Positions 1-5,956 of a DNA stretch of 16,036 nt are shown piece after piece. A model generated the notes under the pieces. It ran no database searches, had not been told where the DNA came from, and worked only from the letters and a program-made list of their open reading frames with translations. The position numbers and the translations under genes were made by a program. The stretch is from the NCBI GenBank assembly GCA_045596925.1, contig JAZODH010000014.1:1-16036 (forward strand), read 5' to 3'. How positions within the stretch are numbered: position 1 is the first letter of the stretch; every line of letters starts with the position of its first letter. The stretch comes from SIG710 sp045596925. GTDB lineage: Bacteria; Bacillota; Clostridia; Oscillospirales; CAG-272.

Positions 1-13
1 CAATAGCCCTTAT

Positions 14-121
14 ATGACTCCCTTCGCCGGTATTATCCGTATCAGGTTAAAGGGTTCGGACGCAAAGTCCGTCTCAGCCGTCGCGCATGCGAGTTGGCAC
101 CCCTGAGGTGAAGACCACCTT
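14..121 (-). promoter_or_regulatory. TPP (thiamine pyrophosphate) riboswitch
   Basis: Read on the minus strand, this has the conserved TPP aptamer blocks in order: GGGGTGCC (96-103), GGCTGAGA (about 72-79), a P3 hairpin CGGAC-loop-GTCCG, then ACCTGAT, CGGATAAT, CCGGCG and AGGGA (19-23). These match the THI-box core. The closing P1 stem looks weak, with a mismatch. RNAs of this class bind thiamine pyrophosphate and switch off thiamine synthesis or uptake genes. The controlled gene and the expression platform lie to the left of the window, so I cannot say which thiamine gene it is or whether control is by termination or by translation. Confidence 0.95.
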
Positions 122-127
122 GCCCCA

Positions 128-156
128 ATTATATCACCATACGCCGTCCTTGTCAA
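128..156 (-). promoter_or_regulatory. Promoter of the TPP-riboswitch transcript
   Basis: On the minus strand a consensus -35 TTGACA (151-156) and a consensus -10 TATAAT (128-133) are separated by 17 bp, with a TG one base upstream of the -10 (extended -10). The predicted start near position 121 puts the riboswitch directly at the 5' end of the RNA. Confidence 0.85.
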
Positions 157-246
157 GACCCGTGCAAAAGAAAAACCGCTAAAATTTACAAAAAGTTGAT
201 ATATGCTTGAAGAAAATGCTGTAAAATATACTGGTGAGGTGATTTC

Positions 247-1149
247 ATGCTTGGATACGTAAGACCATACGAGCCTCAGCTGAGGATAATCGAACAGCAG
301 TACTACCGGGCGGCGTACTGCGGACTTTGTCATGCGCTGGGGAAGTCCTGCGGACAGCTTTCGCGCTTGGGTCTGAGCTACGATTTCACCCTCCTGGTGC
401 TTTTTCGCCTGGCTCTGACGGGGGAAAAGCCCGAATTTGAGAAAAAACAGTGCATTGCCCACCCGTGCAAAAAAAGGCTGACGGTTAAAGGCTGTCGGGC
501 ACTTGAATTTTCCGCTTGCGCGGGGACGATACTTGCATACAGAAAAATTCTTGATGACATAGCCGACGAGCGCGGCGCAAAGCGTCAAAAGGCAAAGATG
601 GCAAGATCCATCTTCCGCGGCGGATACAAAAAGGCGAAAAAAAGCCTGCCCGAGCTTGATCTTTTCATTGAAGAAAAGCTCTCGGAGCTTTCCGAGCTTG
701 AGCGAGCCGAAACTCCCTCGGTAGACCTGCCCGCAGGAATTTTCGGGGACGTTCTGGCAACGATCTTCGCTTTCGGACTTGAGGGCGCGGAGAAAAAAAT
801 CGCAGAGACCTTCGGACGATGCATCGGGCGGTGGATATACATTATCGACGCCATTGACGACTTCGAAAAGGACAAGGAAAAAGGGCGTTACAATCCCTTT
901 CTCTGCCTTTACGGCGACCGCGAGCTTGACTGTGAGATAAAAAAGGATATCGAAGCGGCGCTCACTACCACCCTCGGCGACGCTCTGAACGCCCTCGATC
1001 TCATCTCCTTTGAGGACAGAAACGATCTTGAGGGACTGCTGAAAAATATACTCCTGCTTGGCATGCCCATGAAGGCAAGAAATATAATTTACGGGCAGGA
1101 CTGCCCGTCCTGCGATATGCAGACAGAACTGAAAGGAAACGACAAATGA
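247..1149 (+). CDS. DUF5685 family protein, possibly isoprenoid-synthase-like
   Basis: A 300-residue predicted soluble protein that I recognise as DUF5685, a Firmicutes family without a known function. The N-terminus has the family's CxxC (C25, C28) followed by C69, H72 and C74, a possible metal site. The middle has D103-D-I-A-D-E108. Near residue 200 there is an aspartate-rich stretch, D201, D204-D205 and D209, followed by G213-R-Y-N-P217. The segment from about 162 to 217 runs like the conserved block of squalene/phytoene synthases, so an all-helical prenyl-synthase fold is plausible; this is inference from motifs. The start is ATG 247 behind a strong GAGGTGAT site (235-242). It is the first gene of a three-gene operon and its TGA overlaps the ATG of the J-protein gene (ATGA). 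Confidence 0.85.
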   Translation: MLGYVRPYEPQLRIIEQQYYRAAYCGLCHALGKSCGQLSRLGLSYDFTLLVLFRLALTGEKPEFEKKQCIAHPCKKRLTVKGCRALEFSACAGTILAYRKILDDIADERGAKRQKAKMARSIFRGGYKKAKKSLPELDLFIEEKLSELSELERAETPSVDLPAGIFGDVLATIFAFGLEGAEKKIAETFGRCIGRWIYIIDAIDDFEKDKEKGRYNPFLCLYGDRELDCEIKKDIEAALTTTLGDALNALDLISFEDRNDLEGLLKNILLLGMPMKARNIIYGQDCPSCDMQTELKGNDK

Positions 1150-1760
1150 CAGATCCGTACAAGGTGCTTGGGGTCTCACCCTCGGCCACAGACGACGAAA
1201 TAAAAAAAGCCTACCGAAATCTGGCAAAAAAATACCATCCCGACAGGTACAAGGACAGCGACCTGGCCGATCTGGCAAGTGAAAAGATGTCGGATGTAAA
1301 CGCCGCCTACGACGAGATACAAAAGATGCGCGCAGGCGGAGGCGGACGCAGTTCCGGTGGGTACGGAGGGTTCAATACCTCCGGCTCAAACGACACCTAC
1401 ACCGCCATCAGAAATCATATAAATATGGGCAATATTGATGTGGCATATTCCATGCTCCAATCCGTTTCCGTGACCGATCGGGGTGCGGAATGGCAGTTCC
1501 TTATGGGATGCGTCTGTGTGAGACGCGGCAACATCTTCGATGCCCAAAGCTATTTTGACACCGCCTGCTCCATGGACCCGACCAACGCCGAATACAGATC
1601 CATGCGCGAGCGGGTGCGTACCTACGGCACCAACCGAGGCGGATACGCGCCCTATGGCGGCGGTATGACCACCTGCAGCGCCTGCGATATCTGTAATTCT
1701 CTTATCTGCGCCGACTGTTGCTGTGAATGTATGGGAGGGGATCTGATTGGCTGCTGCTGA
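1146..1760 (+). CDS. J-domain (DnaJ-like) protein with cysteine-rich C-terminus
   Basis: A 204-residue co-chaperone-like protein. Residues 3-62 form a J domain with the HPD motif at 31-33, the part that stimulates the ATPase of DnaK/Hsp70. A glycine/serine-rich linker (about 63-82) follows. Residues 85-160 are helical and TPR-like, with alternating G/A/Y positions. The last 28 residues (177-204) hold ten cysteines, including a CCC triplet. It lacks the classical DnaJ zinc-finger repeats (CxxCxGxG) and the C-terminal substrate domain, so it is not the housekeeping DnaJ but a dedicated adaptor. It overlaps the DUF5685 stop by 4 bp and the following gene by 14 bp, which implies translational coupling. 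The cysteine tail may bind metal or an iron-sulfur cluster or anchor a partner; the client is unknown. Confidence 0.9.
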   Translation: MTDPYKVLGVSPSATDDEIKKAYRNLAKKYHPDRYKDSDLADLASEKMSDVNAAYDEIQKMRAGGGGRSSGGYGGFNTSGSNDTYTAIRNHINMGNIDVAYSMLQSVSVTDRGAEWQFLMGCVCVRRGNIFDAQSYFDTACSMDPTNAEYRSMRERVRTYGTNRGGYAPYGGGMTTCSACDICNSLICADCCCECMGGDLIGCC

Positions 1761-2331
1761 TAACCAAAGACCCGAAATAAAAATCGAGCTTCCCAAAAGA
1801 AAAGAGATTAAAAAATCGAAAAAAATAGCCCTGTGCGCGGTCTTTTCCGCGTTGGGCGTGGTGCTTCTTTACATGGGCGCGATTATCGAGGTGCTTGACC
1901 TTTCGTCGGCGGCGATAGCATCAATGCTCTGCGTTGTGGTCATCTCGGAGATCGGCGGTGCGTACCCTTGGCTCGTTTACGCCGTGACCTCTCTCCTGTC
2001 GTTGCTCCTGCTTCCAAACAAGTTCGGCGCGCTGATCTACGCCTGTATGGCGGGTTATTACCCTATGCTAAAGGCATGGATCGAGCGTCTTCGGTCAAAC
2101 GGACTGCGGCTTCTTTTCAAGATCGGATTTTTCAACTTGTCAATGACGGTCATAATCGCGGCGGCAAAGTTTATTTTTGCCCTGCCTGGGTTGACAAAAG
2201 TCTACATCATCGCCCTTTACGCCATCGGAAACGTCTCCTTCATCGTTTTCGACATTGCCCTTTCCATGCTTATTCGAGCGTATTTTGTGAAGTACAGGAA
2301 GATGCTAAGGATTGAGAAAATATTGAAATAA
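1747..2331 (+). CDS. Polytopic membrane protein, ECF S-component-like
   Basis: A 194-residue integral membrane protein with a basic, cytoplasmic-looking N-terminus (16-26, rich in Lys) and about six hydrophobic segments (roughly 27-49, 53-70, 74-90, 92-108, 121-146, 152-178). Small size, six helices and the opening K-K-I-A-L-C-A-V-F-S-A-L-G pattern recall S components of ECF vitamin transporters, but I cannot name a substrate and the assignment is tentative. The start is taken as TTG 1747: GGGAGGGG (1733-1740) lies six bases upstream and no in-frame ATG exists before the first helix. It overlaps the J-protein gene by 14 bp and closes the operon. Together the three genes suggest a membrane-associated complex; its job is not visible from sequence. 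Confidence 0.75.
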   Translation: MAAADNQRPEIKIELPKRKEIKKSKKIALCAVFSALGVVLLYMGAIIEVLDLSSAAIASMLCVVVISEIGGAYPWLVYAVTSLLSLLLLPNKFGALIYACMAGYYPMLKAWIERLRSNGLRLLFKIGFFNLSMTVIIAAAKFIFALPGLTKVYIIALYAIGNVSFIVFDIALSMLIRAYFVKYRKMLRIEKILK

Positions 2332-2334
2332 ACA

Positions 2335-2370
2335 CAAAAAAGGCTGTCGCTTCAAGCGACAGCCTTTAAT
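2335..2370. terminator. Bidirectional intrinsic terminator
   Basis: A 13-bp perfect stem (2339-2351 with 2355-2367) sits between two convergent operons. The A-run at 2335-2340 becomes the U-tract for the minus-strand rplL transcript, and TTT at 2365-2367 serves weakly for the plus-strand operon. It is strong for rplL and probably adequate for the DUF5685 operon. Confidence 0.85.
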
Positions 2371-2415
2371 GTACAGCAGATTTTGTTTTGTACTAAAAGT
2401 TTTAAGGTAAGCCTA

Positions 2416-2796
2416 TTACTTAAGCTCAACAGTTGCGCCAGCCTCTTCGAGCTGCTTCTTGAGAGCCTCAGCGTCTTCCTTGGAAGCGCCTTCCTTAATT
2501 GTGCTGGGAACACCCTCAACCTTTTCCTTAGCTTCCTTAAGGCCGAGACCTGTAACCTCACGTACAACCTTGATAACGTCGAGCTTCTTAGCACCGAAGC
2601 TTGTCATTACAACGTCGAACTCAGTCTTTTCTTCAGCAGCAGCGCCTGCAGCAGCGGCACCGGGAGCAGCAGCAACTGCAACGGGAGCAGCGGATACGCC
2701 GAATTCCTCCTCGAGAGCCTTTACAAGGTCAGCGAGTTCAAGGATAGTAAGTTCTTTAATTTCATCCAAAATCTTGGTGGTCTTTTCTGTAGCCAT
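2416..2796 (-). CDS. rplL: Ribosomal protein bL12 (L7/L12)
   Basis: A 126-residue protein with the full bL12 plan: N-terminal dimerisation helix (about 1-32), an Ala/Gly/Val-rich flexible hinge (about 36-56) and the C-terminal factor-binding domain (about 58-126) with the conserved K-T-E-F-D-V and G-L-G-L-K-E-A-K stretches. Several copies bind uL10 to form the ribosomal stalk that recruits translational GTPases. The start is ATG at 2794-2796, preceded by GGAGGT (2805-2810). It lies 66 bp downstream of rplJ on the minus strand and ends at the bidirectional terminator. No rpoB follows, unlike the common rplKAJL-rpoBC order. Confidence 0.98.
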   Translation of the reverse strand: MATEKTTKILDEIKELTILELADLVKALEEEFGVSAAPVAVAAAPGAAAAGAAAEEKTEFDVVMTSFGAKKLDVIKVVREVTGLGLKEAKEKVEGVPSTIKEGASKEDAEALKKQLEEAGATVELK

Positions 2797-2862
2797 TTTA
2801 AATTACCTCCGTAAAATAAATAAGATATTGTTTTTTGATTTGTTTTTTGACGGGTGCGGGCA

Positions 2863-3372
2863 TCAAGCCTCTGCTACGCCGCCCTCCTTGTCGATCTTTC
2901 CCTGAAGGACATAAGCAAGTCCATAGAGAGGAGACTGGAGACTTCCGAGCAACTTGCCGATGAGCACTTCCTTCGGAGGAATGTCAGCAAGCTCATTTAC
3001 AGTCTTAACGTCAACAACTGCGCCGTCAAGATAACCTGCGAGAATATTGAAGGATTCGATCTTCTCTGCATACTTCTTGATAACCTTTGCGGGAGCGATA
3101 GCGTCATCGCCTGCGATAGCGATAGCTGTCATACCTGTAAGGTACTGCTTCATGTCGCCAAGTCCCACCTCGTCACAAGCTCTGCCTGTAAGAGTGTTCT
3201 TCATTACAGTGTACTTAACGCCGGCCTTTCTCAGCTCTGCGCGAAGCTTTGTGTCGTCTTCAACTGTGATACCGCTGTAGTTTACCAGAACACCTGCGGG
3301 AGAATTCTTGAGCATCTCTGCAAGGTCTGCAACGGTCTGTTTCTTTTGTTCGAGTATTGCATTACTGGGCAT
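2863..3372 (-). CDS. rplJ: Ribosomal protein uL10
   Basis: A 169-residue uL10, of normal bacterial length (about 165-175). The N-terminal rRNA-binding domain includes V-N-Y-S-G-I-T, L-R-K-A-G-V-K-Y and V-M-K-N-T-L, followed by the region up to about 135 and a C-terminal helix that carries bL12 dimers. It anchors the bL12 stalk to 23S rRNA. The start is ATG at 3370-3372, eight bases after GGGAGGT. It is the first gene of the rplJ-rplL operon, behind its own promoter, an L10 leader and an attenuator, so it is probably autoregulated by uL10-bL12 binding to the leader. Confidence 0.98.
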   Translation of the reverse strand: MPSNAILEQKKQTVADLAEMLKNSPAGVLVNYSGITVEDDTKLRAELRKAGVKYTVMKNTLTGRACDEVGLGDMKQYLTGMTAIAIAGDDAIAPAKVIKKYAEKIESFNILAGYLDGAVVDVKTVNELADIPPKEVLIGKLLGSLQSPLYGLAYVLQGKIDKEGGVAEA

Positions 3373-3399
3373 TTAGTTTCACCTCCCATTGTGAAAATA

Positions 3400-3450
3400 A
3401 ATAAAAAAATCTTTTCCCCCAAAGGCATAGCCCCAGTCGAGAAAAGATAA
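3400..3450 (-). terminator. Attenuator (conditional terminator) before rplJ
   Basis: On the minus strand an 8-bp stem (3441-3448 with 3409-3416) encloses a G-rich loop with a small GGC/GCC helix, and is followed directly by a run of seven T and then an A/T-rich tail. It lies inside the 5' UTR, between the L10 leader and the rplJ ribosome binding site, so it fits a transcription attenuator rather than an end-of-operon terminator. Confidence 0.7.
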
Positions 3451-3499
3451 ATAACCACAATATATAAGCGCACAGCTATTGCCATAGCGCCCTCGTTAT

Positions 3500-3575
3500 A
3501 AATCGCTTCCTCGGCAGGAGAGCAGTGTTATAAAAACTGCCTTTACGGGAACCTGCTGTCTTAGGTAACAGGGGG
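3500..3575 (-). promoter_or_regulatory. L10 ribosomal protein leader
   Basis: The minus strand carries CCTAAGACAGCAGG (3552-3565) and, after an intervening arm, CCTGCCGAGG (3509-3518). These are the conserved halves of the L10 leader, in which CAGCAGG pairs with CCTGC next to the uL10-bL12 binding elements. It lies a few bases downstream of the predicted transcription start and upstream of the attenuator. Binding of free uL10-bL12 complex is known to repress the operon in Firmicutes. Confidence 0.9.
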
Positions 3576-3604
3576 ATTATATCACGAAACTCCCCCTGTG
3601 TCAA
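3576..3604 (-). promoter_or_regulatory. rplJL promoter
   Basis: Perfect consensus on the minus strand: TTGACA at 3599-3604, a 17-bp spacer, TATAAT at 3576-3581. It starts only about 20 bp after the stop codon of the upstream membrane-protein gene. A 9-bp perfect inverted repeat (3568-3576 and 3591-3599) overlaps the -10, the spacer and the edge of the -35. Confidence 0.9.
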
Positions 3605-3623
3605 GCGTTTTTTGAAAAATATT

Positions 3624-4484
3624 TTATTTTTTTTCGTTTTCTGCCTTTTTTTCTTCTTTTATTGCCTCAAGCTCGTCCTGCGTATAGTCGGTAGCACCGC
3701 GCAGACAGTCAATAAACCTGCAAAGGGCAAACAGCGCCAAGGCAAGCACACCAAGCTGACTCACAGCATATTCGGGTGCAGCCAAAAATCCGTAAAAGTC
3801 GCGAGAAAGATATGCGGCAAGAGCAGGGACAGAAGAAACGGTGCAGAAAAAGAAAGCAAGAAAAGAGAAGACCGTAAATCTTCCGCTCTTTTTTGCGCCG
3901 ATTAGAAGTCCCGTCTCGGCAAGCATATAGAGCATCACCGACATATAAGCCACCTGTAAGAGCAACTTGTCGGGGCTGTTCATGGTAGTTTTGAAATCAA
4001 AATACGATTTTGCAAGTCCCGCCGTGGCGTAGAAGATAACGCCAAAGCCGAGGAGCGCGCGGTTTTCCGCGGCGGCACCTTTCGTTGCGCCCATGGCAAA
4101 ATAGAGGGCGGAAAGCACCGCAAACGCAAGAAAAAGTCCGGGTACGAGCACGTTGCCCTCAACGTAGGAAAGGCAATAGGGCACGAGATATACAGCGTGA
4201 GCAAGAAGCAACACGGCCGCCGCAACCGCGCCCACCTTGGAAGCGTATCCCGTAAGTGCGGGCCGGGTCTTCACCTTTGACGCAAAAAATCCCGCAAAAG
4301 CGAAGCAAACAGGTGCAATTATGCAGAGCCACTTCAAGACCTCGGGCACAAGCTCACCGCTCTGAAAATATCCCTCAGTCCTGTCGTAATATTTAAAAAG
4401 TCCGACGGTGCGGAGCAAGGTGCAGACCGCCGTCAAAAGCGCCGCCGCGCCACTGTATATTATTACCTTTGATCTATTATTCAT
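3624..4484 (-). CDS. Hypothetical eight-helix integral membrane protein
   Basis: A 286-residue protein I cannot assign to a family. It has about eight hydrophobic segments (roughly 8-27, 49-69, 83-105, 110-131, 141-160, 173-195, 202-222, 235-260) and a charged, Glu/Lys-rich cytoplasmic-looking tail (about 263-286) that could be a short coiled coil. No catalytic motif or transporter signature is evident. The start is ATG at 4482-4484 after AAAGGACGG. It is transcribed from its own promoter, divergently from the cyclophilin lipoprotein. No terminator hairpin with a T-run follows its stop, so some read-through into the rplJL leader is possible. Its lack of recognisable motifs fits a lineage-specific protein. 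Confidence 0.8.
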   Translation of the reverse strand: MNNRSKVIIYSGAAALLTAVCTLLRTVGLFKYYDRTEGYFQSGELVPEVLKWLCIIAPVCFAFAGFFASKVKTRPALTGYASKVGAVAAAVLLLAHAVYLVPYCLSYVEGNVLVPGLFLAFAVLSALYFAMGATKGAAAENRALLGFGVIFYATAGLAKSYFDFKTTMNSPDKLLLQVAYMSVMLYMLAETGLLIGAKKSGRFTVFSFLAFFFCTVSSVPALAAYLSRDFYGFLAAPEYAVSQLGVLALALFALCRFIDCLRGATDYTQDELEAIKEEKKAENEKK

Positions 4485-4524
4485 CTTTTCCGTCCTTTGT
4501 ATGCAAGTAGAAAATTCTTCTTAA

Positions 4525-4553
4525 ATTATACGGCGGTTTTGAAGAAAAGTCAA
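4525..4553 (-). promoter_or_regulatory. Promoter of the eight-helix membrane protein gene
   Basis: On the minus strand TTGACT (4548-4553) and TATAAT (4525-4530) are 17 bp apart, leaving a short leader of about 35 nt before the ATG at 4484. Confidence 0.8.
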
Positions 4554-4600
4554 TACATTTGCGCGCCGAATCCTGCCGACAGGTAAATATTCACGCTTTG

Positions 4601-4630
4601 TTCACCACTTTTGCCTTCAAATGGGATAAT
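4601..4630 (+). promoter_or_regulatory. Weak candidate promoter of the cyclophilin gene
   Basis: TTCACC (4601-4606) and GATAAT (4625-4630) are 18 bp apart, followed by an A/T-rich stretch and the ribosome binding site. Neither hexamer is close to consensus, so the exact placement is uncertain. Confidence 0.3.
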
Positions 4631-4661
4631 ATATAACAAATGAAGCTTCGGAGGAAAACCT

Positions 4662-5345
4662 ATGAAATTTACAAAGATTTTTGCGCTTGCAACAGCACTC
4701 CTGCTCTGCATTTTCGCCTTTGCCGCCTGCGGTGAAAAAGAGGAAGGCCCTATCGGCGGCGACCCCCTGTCCCGCGACACAGCTCCCTCAAAAGAGCCTA
4801 TGAGCGTGGCGGACATGACGCCTTACGAGATAAAGGACGACGTAACTTATTTTGCAGATATCGAAATAATCGATCACGGCAAGATAACCGTCCAGCTTGA
4901 CCAGAAATCCGCGCCCATCACGGTGGCAAATTTTGCCACTCTTGCATCAAACGGCTTTTACGACGGTCTGACCTTCCACCGCATCATCGAAGGGTTCATG
5001 ATGCAGGGCGGTGACCCCAAGGCCGACGGCACGGGCGGGTCGGACAGACCAATCAAGGGCGAGTTTATGTACAACGGCGTTGACAATCTGCTCCCTCACC
5101 TGAGAGGTACTATCTCCATGGCGCGCCGCGGCGACCCTGCCTACAACAGCGCCACATCACAGTTCTTTATCGTTCACAAAAATTATACCAGCCTTGACGG
5201 CAAGTACGCCGCATTTGGACGTGTAACCGAGGGTATGGAGATCGTGGACGCTATCTGCGAAGCCGCCGAGCCTGTGGACGGAAACGGTCTGATCGCGTAT
5301 TCGGATCAGCCCGTGATAAAAACGATCACAATAAGAGAAGGATAA
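4662..5345 (+). CDS. Cyclophilin-type peptidyl-prolyl isomerase lipoprotein
   Basis: A 227-residue secreted foldase. A signal peptide ends in a lipobox with C23 (A-F-A-A-C), so the mature protein should be lipid-anchored outside the membrane. After a linker (24-58), residues about 63-226 form a cyclophilin domain with F-H-R (105-107), F-M-M-Q-G-G-D (112-118), S-Q-F-F-I (166-170) and L-D-G-K-Y (178-182). R107, Q115 and F169 match the catalytic Arg, Gln and Phe of cyclophilin A. Tyr182 stands where cyclophilin A has His126. It probably catalyses cis-trans proline isomerisation in exported proteins. ATG 4662 follows GGAGG with correct spacing. It is monocistronic, closed by a terminator. Confidence 0.95.
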   Translation: MKFTKIFALATALLLCIFAFAACGEKEEGPIGGDPLSRDTAPSKEPMSVADMTPYEIKDDVTYFADIEIIDHGKITVQLDQKSAPITVANFATLASNGFYDGLTFHRIIEGFMMQGGDPKADGTGGSDRPIKGEFMYNGVDNLLPHLRGTISMARRGDPAYNSATSQFFIVHKNYTSLDGKYAAFGRVTEGMEIVDAICEAAEPVDGNGLIAYSDQPVIKTITIREG

Positions 5346-5353
5346 AATCTCAC

Positions 5354-5383
5354 AAAAGAGCGCCTGCGGGCGCGCTTTTTTTT
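5354..5383 (+). terminator. Intrinsic terminator of the cyclophilin gene
   Basis: GCGCC (5360-5364) and GGCGC (5369-5373) close a TGCG loop, followed by GC and eight T (5376-5383). It begins nine bases after the stop codon. Confidence 0.9.
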
Positions 5384-5781
5384 GAAGTTTTGGTCAAGCT
5401 TTTTGGGAAAGTATGCGTTGCGGAGAATGTGGTAATCGTTCGCCCGAAAAAACGGAGGTGTTCAGCCGACGTTTTAGCCAAATTAGTTTGGGGAGTCCAG
5501 GCCCCTTTTCAAAGGGGCTTGGCGCGGTGGAGGTCGCGGAGACCTCCTCGCCGTCGCAACGGCGAAACGCTCCTTATCGGCGTTTCTTTTCGCTAAGCTT
5601 TTTCTTTGCGCCTGTTTCAGCCAAAGAAAAAGCGGGTGTCAGGCAGAGGTGAGCTTCACCACTGTCGACAGATGAAAACCATTTCCGTCGCAATGTAATT
5701 GCGACACCTCTCCCCAAAGGGAAAGGATTCTTTGCACAAGCGGACGAGCACTGCTCGCCCCTACAAAAATAATTAAAGCAC
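5384..5781. repeat. Gene-free train of hairpins (degenerate dispersed-repeat mosaic)
   Basis: About 400 bp without a credible gene: short open frames here have no ribosome binding site and low-complexity translations. It holds at least seven inverted repeats in series: 5497-5507/5512-5522; 5529-5535/5541-5547 (7 bp); 5549-5553/5560-5564; 5564-5570/5580-5586 (7 bp); 5597-5608/5622-5633 (12 bp, perfect); 5648-5652/5656-5660; 5687-5694/5698-5705 (8 bp, perfect). The last part resembles intergenic repeat sequences I recall from gut Clostridia (the CTGCTCGCCCCTACA type), from memory only. Likely remnants of non-autonomous elements; no transposase is seen. Confidence 0.55.
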
Positions 5782-5810
5782 TTGACAAAGAGATGAATGT
5801 GTGATAAAAT
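5782..5810 (+). promoter_or_regulatory. tRNA-Pro promoter
   Basis: TTGACA (5782-5787), 17-bp spacer and TAAAAT (5805-5810) with a TG at 5802-5803 (extended -10). The predicted start lies about 10 nt before the mature tRNA end. Confidence 0.85.
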
Positions 5811-5826
5811 ACCAAAGCAAACAAAA

Positions 5827-5903
5827 CGAGATGTGGCTCAGTTTGGTAGAGCGCCACGTTCGGGACGTGGAAGCCGCAGGTTCGAATCCTGTCATCTCGA
5901 CCA
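5827..5903 (+). tRNA. tRNA-Pro (anticodon CGG)
   Basis: A 77-nt cloverleaf. The acceptor stem CGAGATG (5827-5833) pairs with CATCTCG (5893-5899), discriminator A5900, and CCA is encoded (5901-5903). The anticodon stem CCACG (5854-5858)/CGTGG (5866-5870) closes the loop TTCGGGA, giving anticodon CGG at 5861-5863, which reads CCG proline codons. The T arm has GGTTCGAATCC. It has its own promoter and terminator, so it is a single-gene unit. Confidence 0.97.
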
Positions 5904-5947
5904 ATAAATAAAAAGGGAGACTTGTTCTCCCTTTTTATTTATTTTTT
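5903..5947 (+). terminator. Terminator of the tRNA-Pro unit
   Basis: A perfect 18-bp stem (5903-5920 with 5926-5943) with the five-base loop CTTGT, ending in a T-run (5942-5947). The left arm starts on the A of the encoded CCA, so the primary transcript pairs the tRNA's last base into the terminator stem. Confidence 0.9.
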
Positions 5948-5956
5948 GAACATCAC

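Noticed and set aside
10..1278. Long minus-strand open frame (about 420 codons) opposite the DUF5685 and J-protein genes
   Set aside because: It runs across the TPP riboswitch and its promoter, has no ribosome binding site, and lies antisense to two recognisable genes; its translation shows no family features.
5390..5857. Small proteins in the spacer before tRNA-Pro
   Set aside because: The open frames are short, lack ribosome binding sites and lie on a hairpin train, with Arg/Ser-rich translations typical of non-coding DNA.
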